A stretch of DNA of 64,000 nt, taken from assembly GCF_051014445.1 (NCBI RefSeq), contig NC_135141.1, forward strand, positions 7,750,001 to 7,814,000, read 5' to 3'. The position numbers were made by a program, and so were the translations under genes. Positions 57,412-64,000 of this stretch are shown piece by piece (position 1 is the stretch's first letter; each line of letters begins with the position of its first letter). Below the pieces are notes generated by a model. That model searched no databases. It was given only the letters and a program-made list of their open reading frames with translations, and was not told where the DNA came from. The stretch is from Colletes latitarsis. Lineage: Eukaryota; Arthropoda; Insecta; Hymenoptera; Colletidae.

Positions 57412-57462
57412 TAGTAATGTGGTACCACATAGAAACAGTCAATTAGACCTGTTTTCGATGAA
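57412..57462. repeat. 176-bp satellite, first monomer, part 1
   Basis: Starts TAGTAATGTGGTACCAC, the phase-1 point used for the monomers after 63001. Interrupted by LTR-C after GATGAA (57457-57462). Confidence 0.88.
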
Positions 57463-59352
57463 TGTTTAAATATCGCATGAGTCCGAGACGCAGAAACTCG
57501 GCCGCGATGCCCGTATATATATGGAATTCGCGTAATTCTAGATGGTTGTGCTGACATGGAAATTTTCCATCGTTCAGATTGGTATACCGCGGCTATTTAC
57601 GTGTTTTTTCAAGCTAGCTTCACTGAAATTCTCGAGTTTTGGAGCAAATTCTAGGAATGTGTTGTTAGCGCTGAGAAAGAGAGAGAAAAGAGATCTATCG
57701 GAAAAAGATCGATAGACGAAACGCGGCAGCGCCGCGCCGTGGCCACGCGGCGCGTAGCAGCCCGGGCCCAGCAACGCGAGGCGTAGCTACCCGGTTCTGC
57801 GCTTGCGCGACGGAGCCGGCCGCGGCCGTCGCTGCTTGCAGATCGTCACGGTTCATTCTTGAGCCGTTGGCGATCGAGAGCGGACCTTGTGACGGTCGCG
57901 TTCCCATTTCCCTACGAGCTCCGAGGTGGATGAGCCGATCTCTCTCCTCGTAATAGAATCAGTTTGCGGACAAATAGTTTATTGGAAAATCTCGTCATAG
58001 CGACTTGAGATTTTCCCCAGAAAACGGACAATCTGCCTGACGTTGCAGCGATCGCAAGGCACGCCGAGTGTGAAGCGATCGTAGACGCAGGATTGTGATT
58101 GAACGTTGCAGTTCGCGGATGCGACTGCGACGTTGGAGATTCGGTGTGGATCGCCTTGAGTCTTCTTCCAATTATCCGGTTAGAGCTACTGGAGGGCTGA
58201 TACCGACATACAGGTATCACCTAGTGGTAGTTCACCGTTTCTAGAGGTCATACGAAACCCACTGGAACCACCCGTCCTGTGTACCAGTGAGAGTACACCG
58301 ACCGTTGGGGTGGAAAGTTTCACCGACCAAGATTAGAGCTATACGGCGTAGGAGCAACCGGAAGATAGATATTCAGAAGGAATATCACTTCGTGGTGCTC
58401 TCCGTGCATCGGGCGTCGGAAAACCCGCTCCAATATACCGTCGTGAGGGGACAATAAGTAGGGCCTAAGCGTACGGTGGAGCAAAGGGTTCGAAGAGCCT
58501 TCCTTCCATCGCTACACCCACTACCAGCTGTGAGTCGACCACACTGGGCTGTGAACGTAGGGTGGTTGGAATTGCAGGGGATTGAGTCCTGAACCGGTGA
58601 GCCGCAGGCCAGTTCCTCGGGACAGGAGCCTCCGTCGAGGTAGCCACGGCTGGCTGCCGGGCGTTCCTTTGATGAAGGAATCGCCGGCTTGGCAACCACG
58701 TGTGCATACCGCAGGTCGCTCCTGAGGAGCAGCTGACGAGGGAGCCGAACTAGGACAAGACGTCCTCTTGCGTGGGTGGTGTAGAAACGTCACCCGCACG
58801 GGGAGCGTGCTCGCGGGATATAGCTTCTTGGAGCCTTACAACCTCCATTTGGTTTCCCGTCCGTGGCATTGCAAAGAGAACCCGGTAGAACGGAGAAAAG
58901 CTCGTCTACCCGGTGTGCGCGTTGGTGAGATCGTAGAAAGAGAATCTCATCGACCAGAAAGAGAAGAATATACAGTCCACTAGATAGAGCGCTAGATAGC
59001 CAGCCAGCTCTCCCCTCCAAGCACACCAGACTGTCGCTGGAGCGCGAGAAACAGCTGACGAGCGCGCGATTGTTGACTTGTCCGCAAATGTATTTATTAG
59101 GCGGATTCTTTTGTTACAGAAAGACTCCGCAGTAGAAAATAAGGAAAAAAGGAGACTGAAAAAGAGGAGACGAGGCCGCAGTAGGAGCCGTCGTCGTTTT
59201 TCTTTTAATTCAGTAATTTTTGTTATAATTTCCTAAAGAGTTAACTTTCTATTTTTGTAAAATAAAAACGTTATTGAAAAACCTGTAACAATTTTCTCTC
59301 CCTGTCTGTTTCCTCATCCGGACCCACGTTAGAGTCCCTTAGTACTTTAACA
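57463..59352 (+). mobile_element. LTR-C, full copy (1890 bp)
   Basis: Begins TGTTTAAATATCGC and ends AGTACTTTAACA inside the 176-bp satellite. The flanks GATGAA (57457-57462) and AATGAA (59353-59358) are compatible with a 5-6 bp duplication with one change. AATAAA lies near the 3' end (about 59263). Motifs GGAGCCTTACAACCTCC and CAGTCCACTAG are shared with LTR-B and the Copia non-coding region. No convincing protein was found. It is a long solo LTR or an LTR element without coding capacity. Confidence 0.75.
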
Positions 59353-59424
59353 AATGAATATTTTAGAGGATCACACCGGTTAGGTCTGGGTTAGGTCTGG
59401 GGTATGCGCGCATCTGGCTCATAC
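59353..59424. repeat. 176-bp satellite, first monomer, part 2
   Basis: Continues the monomer interrupted at 57462 and ends with ATCTGGCTCATAC (59412-59424), the target duplication of the R1 element. Confidence 0.88.
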
Positions 59425-62400
59425 ATTTTTTTTTTTTTTTTTTTTTTGTCGTGGGGAAAATCTTCGAAAGACTCCCTCCCACCTCCTTGGGGAGAGGTGG
59501 GAGGGGTGTGTGGGATTCCCCGCGCCCGTACAACGACAGGCGCGGGAACTACCCACTAAAAACCCCACGGTGACCCTTCGGCACGCTTTGGGAGGATACC
59601 GGGAATCGCTCGAAGCATTCTTCCGGTATCCTCCCCGTGCCCGCCGCTTTCGCGCCCATCCCCCGGGGGGACAATCGGTCCCCCCAGTAGACACACTGCC
59701 TCATAGCGGCGGGACGGGGCCACTCCATCCCGCCGCTATCCGTCCCGGGGCCGCGTTTAGTGGCGGCTGCGAGCCCCAACTCGCAACCGCCCGCGACCCC
59801 GTTTCCACCCCTCGGCGGCCGGGCGTTCATGGCCGCACCAGACCGCCGAGGGTGCCTCCCCTTGCGTCGGATCGGTAGGGGGAGGCACTCCCACCCCCAA
59901 CCGGCCCGACCCGGCGCCGCCTGGCGGGAGGAGGGTCCCCTCAGGACCCCCCTCCCAGCCTAGGTCATCCGCCACGCCGAGGCGGCCGCCCGCGACGCCT
60001 CGCGACCGGGCGACGACCTCGGGTCACCGCACGAGCGCGAGCTTCAGCGGCGCGCTGCAGCTCGCGCTCCCTCCCCGCGGCCTCCTTCTGCAACATTACG
60101 TTCTCGCAGAAGGAGGCCACGGCCCTCCACTTCTCCTCGCTGCCGAGCATGGCGCGCACCACGCCCGGCAGCGAGACATCCCGCCCGACGACGCCGACCA
60201 GGACACGGCGCTCCCCCTCCCACGCGGGGCATACCTCCAGGGTATGATCCGCCGTGTCCTGCTCAGCGTCGCAGTGGCAGCAACGCGCCGTCGGCTCCTT
60301 CCCTATCCGGCACAGGTATCTTCCGAAGCTGCCATGCCCGGAAAATACCTGTGCCAGCCGGTAGGTGAGGCTGCCATGGCCTCTGTCCGGCCACTCCTGA
60401 AGGAGTGGCCGAACAGCCCCGACAGTCCGGTGCCCCGCGGTTGGCAGAGCCAGCCGCTCCTGCCACGCGAGCAGCACGGACTGCCGGGCCTGCCGCTTCA
60501 AATCGCCCCAAGCAGGTTCCTGCCCGCCCGGGACCGCCCCCACCCCCGCGCGACGGTCGACGCGGTGCCGGTACATCACCGCGTGCGACCGCGCGAGCAG
60601 GTCCATGGGCGGCATCCCCGCTAGAACCGTCGCCGCCTCATGTGCCATGGTCCGATACCCGCGGACGACCCTGAGCGCCATGCGCCTCTGCACCCGACGC
60701 AGCATAGTCATGCTGCGCCGGGAGGCAGCCAGGTCGTCCGCCCAGACGGGGGCCCCGTATAGGGCCACCGACTGGACCATTGCCACATAGAGGCGACGAA
60801 CTCGGCCCGCCGGGCCCCCCAGGTTGGGCAGGATCCGGCTCAGAGCCGCAACCATCCTTTCCAACCGGGGGACCAGACAGCGGAAATGCTCCTCGAAACG
60901 CCAGTGGCTATCGAGGATCAGCCCTAGATACCTGATCTGGGGCTTCACCTCGATGTCAGCCCCACCCACCCGGATCAGAGGGGGTGGCGGATCCTGCCGA
61001 GGTGAATGAAACGCAATCCCCTCGGTCTTATGGACCGCCACCGTCATCCCCATCCCCCTGATCCGGTCGACGACGCGTTGCGACCCCTCCTCCGCGCGAC
61101 GCATGGCCCTCCCCCAGTGCGCCCCGACGGCCAGCACCAGTGTGTCATCCGCATAACACACCGTGCTGACGCCGTCGGGGAGACCGGCCCGCAACACCGA
61201 GTCGTACGCGATGTTCCACAGGAGTGGCCCGAGGACCGACCCCTGCGGAACACCGCAGTACACCTCCCTCCGCATATCACCATCCCGGCCCGGATACTCG
61301 ATCCACCTGCCGCGGAGATAATCCCCGACGACCGCCCTGAGACAAGGGGGGACTCGATGATATTCGAGTCCCCTCCTTATCTCTTCCCAGGGGAGGGTGT
61401 TAAAGGCATTGGCAATATCCAAGGATATTGCCAATGCCACCCCTCCCCGGGAGACGGCCGCCCCCGAGAGGGCCCTCACACGACCTATCGCGTCGATAGT
61501 CGATCGGCCCCCCCGGAAACCGAACTGGCAGTCGGCCAGACCGGGATCACCCCGCGACAGGTGCTCGACGAGGCGGGCAGCAATCACACGCTCGAAGAGC
61601 TTGCCCACCTCGTCGAGGAGACAAATGGGCCGGTATGCGGAGGGAGACTCCGCGGGCCGACCCTCCTTCCGGAGGAGGACCATCCTCGCCACCTTCCAAC
61701 TGGGGGGGAATCGCCCGTCCCTCAGGCAGCGGTCGAACAACCGCCTGAGGTCGGCCCCAAGGACGCCCTGGGTCAAGACCCAAACCCGGCCGGGCACACC
61801 ATCCGGACCCGGGGCCGTGTTACGAACCCCGAGCCGTCTGATGGCCGCTGCCAGCTCCTCCTGCGTGACCCCCAGCTCGGCCGTCCACTCCACTGGGACA
61901 GCCGCCGCCGCCGCCGGAGGACGCGGTCCCCTCTCCCCAATTGGGAAGAGTGGATTGACCACGGCCTCCAGCAGCCGGGGGTCAAGACCCTCGGTGACGG
62001 GGGGCGCCCACGGGCGGAGCTTATTCAGCACCACCTTATATGGGCGCCCCCATGGATCGCCATCAAGGGTCTGGAGGAGCTCCTTCCATGCCTGGGTCTT
62101 GGCCCGTTTGATGGCGACCTGCAGAGCAACCCGCGCCACGCGGTATGCTCCATACAGGTCATCAGCTGCCCTCGCTCGCGCCACGCCGTCGCCTGTACGT
62201 TGACGACGGCGCGCGCGGGTGTACTGGCGTCGGGCGCGGACAGTCGCGACTCGCAACTCCGCGATCGCGTCCGACCACCAGTACACCGCCCGGCGAGGAG
62301 AAGCCCGCCCGACCCGAGGCATCGCCGCGTCGCAAATACCCGCGACCAATGCTCTGAGCCGGGCGACCTCCTCCTCTATGCTCGGCAACTCGGCCGCTCC

Positions 62401-62929
62401 CTGCGGCCAAGTTGCAGCGAGGGCAGCTGCCATCATGGCGTCCTTGTCCAGGCGCCGAAGCGCCCAGCGGCGTGGTGGGGTGCCACGCAGGCGGCCGTGT
62501 CGGGATGCACTCGCGGCGGCAGAGACCTCCATCCGGATGTACCGGTGATCGGAGAGTGTCTCTGCCCCCGCGACCACGTGCCAACCCGACACCATGCGCA
62601 CGGCGTTGGGGGTCGCGAATCCAACATCCACGATGGACCCCCCATATCGCCGCACGCATGTGAGCTCCGACCCCCGGTTCAATACCCGGAGGTCGAGCCC
62701 CGCCGCCCAATCGCCCAGGATCCCGCCGCGAACGGAGGTCCTGGGGGATCCCCAAGCCACCGACTTGGCATTAAAATCCCCCAGGACCAGCACCGGCCGG
62801 GCCGCGCAGCGCTGCACGCATGCCGCGACCTCGGCCAAGTACAGCTCGAACGCAGCGTGACCGCTACGGGGCGAAATGTAGCACCCCACCACAGCGACTC
62901 CCCCCCAGTCCACGGCGACGAATCCCCGA
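59425..62929 (-). mobile_element. R1-clade family B, 5'-truncated copy with long open ORF2
   Basis: A minus-strand copy whose A tail appears as a T run at 59426-59447. The duplication ATCTGGCTCATAC is present at 59412-59424 and 62930-62942. The 5' end is truncated within the endonuclease domain. It is the best preserved R1 copy here, with one uninterrupted frame for the rest of ORF2. It was inserted into the 176-bp satellite after that array formed. Confidence 0.95.
59965..62929 (-). pseudogene. R1-clade ORF2, N-terminally truncated but otherwise open (~988 codons)
   Basis: The element-derived frame runs from GFVAVDWGGVAVVGCYISPRSG to the stop at 59965 without interruption. Endonuclease: VLVLGDFNAKSVAWG and TLSDHRYI with an intact SDH. 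Reverse transcriptase: APGPDGVPG, YRPICLLDEVGK, CQFGFRGGRSTIDAI, SLDIANAFNTLPW, GVPQGSVLGPLLWN, and YADD at 61144-61155. Thumb: RYLGLILDSHWRFEEHF. C-terminus: CCHCDAEQDTADHTLEVC zinc finger. The frame also extends into flanking satellite to an ATG at 63027; that extension is not part of the element. The missing N-terminal endonuclease residues make the protein incomplete, but all listed catalytic motifs are intact. Confidence 0.9.
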
Positions 62930-64000
62930 ATCTGGCTCATACTTTCGATTTTTCGCACACTTATTGGCCAGATCCTCGGTTTTTTCTGGTTTAAATCACG
63001 TAGTAATATGGTACCACACTGAAACATTCAATTAGACCTGGTTTCGATCAATATTTTAGAGGATAACACCGGTTCGGTCTGGGTTAGGTCTGGGTTATGC
63101 CCGCTTCTGCCTCAAGATTTTGCATTTTTCGCACACTTGTTGGGCAGATCCTCGGTTTTTTGTGGTTTAAATCACGTAGTAATATGGTACCACACTGAAA
63201 GAGTCAATTAAACCAGGATTCGATCAATATTTTAGAGGATAACACCGGTTAGGTCCGGGATATGTCTGGGTTATGCCCGCATCACGCTCATGATATTGCC
63301 TTTTTCGCATACTTGTTGGCCAGATCCAGGGTTTGTTCTGGTTTGAACCACGTAGTAATGTGGTACTACAGTGAAACAGTCAATTAGACCTGGTTTCGAT
63401 CAATATTTTAGAGGATAACACTGGTTAGGTCTGAGATAGGTCTGGGTTATGCCCGCATCTGGCTCATGATATTGCCTTTTTCGCATACTTGTTGGCCAGT
63501 TCCTGGATGTCTTCTGGTTTGATTCACGTAGTAATGTGGTACCACACTGAAACAGTCAATTAGACCTGGTTTCGATGAATATTTTAAAGGATAACATTGG
63601 ATAGGTCCGGGATTGGTCGGGGTCATGCCCGCATCTGGCTCATGATATTGCCTTTTTCGCATACTTGTTGGCCAGATCCTGGATTTTTTCTAGTTTGAAT
63701 CACGTAGTAATGTGGTGCCACACTGAAACATTCAATTCAACCTGGTTTCGATGAATATTTTAGAGGATAACACCGGTTAGGTCTAGGTTAGGTCTGGGTA
63801 ATGCCCGCATCTGGCTCATGATATTTCCTTCTTCGCATACTTGTTGGCCAGATCCTGGTTTTTTTCTGGCTTCAATCACGTTGTAATGTGGTACCACACT
63901 GAAACAGTCAATTAGACCTGGTTTCGATGAATATTTTAAAGGATAACATTGGTTAGGTTCGGGATAGGTCGGGGTCATGCACGCATCTGGCTCATGATTT
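62930..64000. repeat. 176-bp satellite, six monomers to window end
   Basis: The phase point TAGTAAT (the last one TTGTAAT) occurs at 63001, 63177, 63353, 63529, 63705 and 63881, exactly 176 bp apart each time. Monomers differ by scattered substitutions only. It is AT-rich with GTCTGGGTTAGGTCTGGG and TTTCGATGAATATTTTAGAGGATAACA blocks. The array continues past the window. Confidence 0.95.

Noticed and set aside
61006..62994. 662-codon open frame on the + strand opposite the R1 ORF2
   Set aside because: Its Pro/Arg/His-rich composition mirrors the intact ORF2 on the - strand; no domain is visible.
63060..63110. GGTTAGGTCTGGGTTAGG resembling the insect telomere repeat TTAGG
   Set aside because: It occurs once per 176-bp monomer and is interrupted by TCTGGG; no TTAGG array is present.

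Overview
This is a eukaryotic, repeat-only window. I see no cellular gene. Everything is either tandem satellite DNA or transposable elements. An insect genome, possibly an ant or another hymenopteran, is the best guess: the mix of R1-clade and I-like non-LTR elements, a DD41D mariner-like element, piggyBac and Copia is typical of insects. The order is an inference; no single-copy gene is present to test it. The setting looks like pericentromeric or subtelomeric heterochromatin.

The backbone is a 19-bp satellite, consensus AGTAAGCTAGTAAGCAAGC, filling about 21.8 kb in 13 blocks between 1333 and 57411. It carries higher-order periods that are multiples of 19 (76, 190 and 228 bp) and larger duplicated blocks: about 4.7-7.3 kb resembles 27.3-30.9 kb, and about 14.6-22.7 kb resembles 45.0-51.1 kb. 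At about 57411 it gives way to a second satellite with an exact 176-bp period, which continues to the window end.

Into these arrays are inserted, left to right: the 3' part of an R1-clade element (1-1332, family B); a piggyBac element with TTAA duplications (1535-3762); a solo LTR (4781-5246, LTR-A); an I-like non-LTR element with both ORFs (7345-12804); a minus-strand Copia element (14799-21438) whose 3' LTR holds a mariner-like element (14979-16811); part of a long LTR (21873-22445, LTR-B); a second LTR-A (27424-27889); a 619-bp R1-related short element (29122-29740); a 5.9-kb R1-clade element with both ends (30958-36900, family A); a 5.5-kb R1-clade element with both ends (38419-43915, family B); a truncated Copia (45211-47680); LTR-B (49238-50853) with an R1 fragment inside it; two copies of a third long LTR, LTR-C, in opposite orientation (53772-55129 and 57463-59352); an R1 fragment (55130-56084); and a 3.5-kb R1 copy with a long open ORF2 (59425-62929). 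Nearly all proteins are broken by frameshifts or stops.

The main observation is insertional. Six independent insertions from at least four element families begin their target duplication at the same register of the 19-bp unit (immediately before AGTA, after a GC-like end). The R1-clade copies also share GTATG at the start of the duplication when they sit in unrelated DNA. The duplicated blocks preserve an exact empty site for the mariner insertion, so insertion order can be read.
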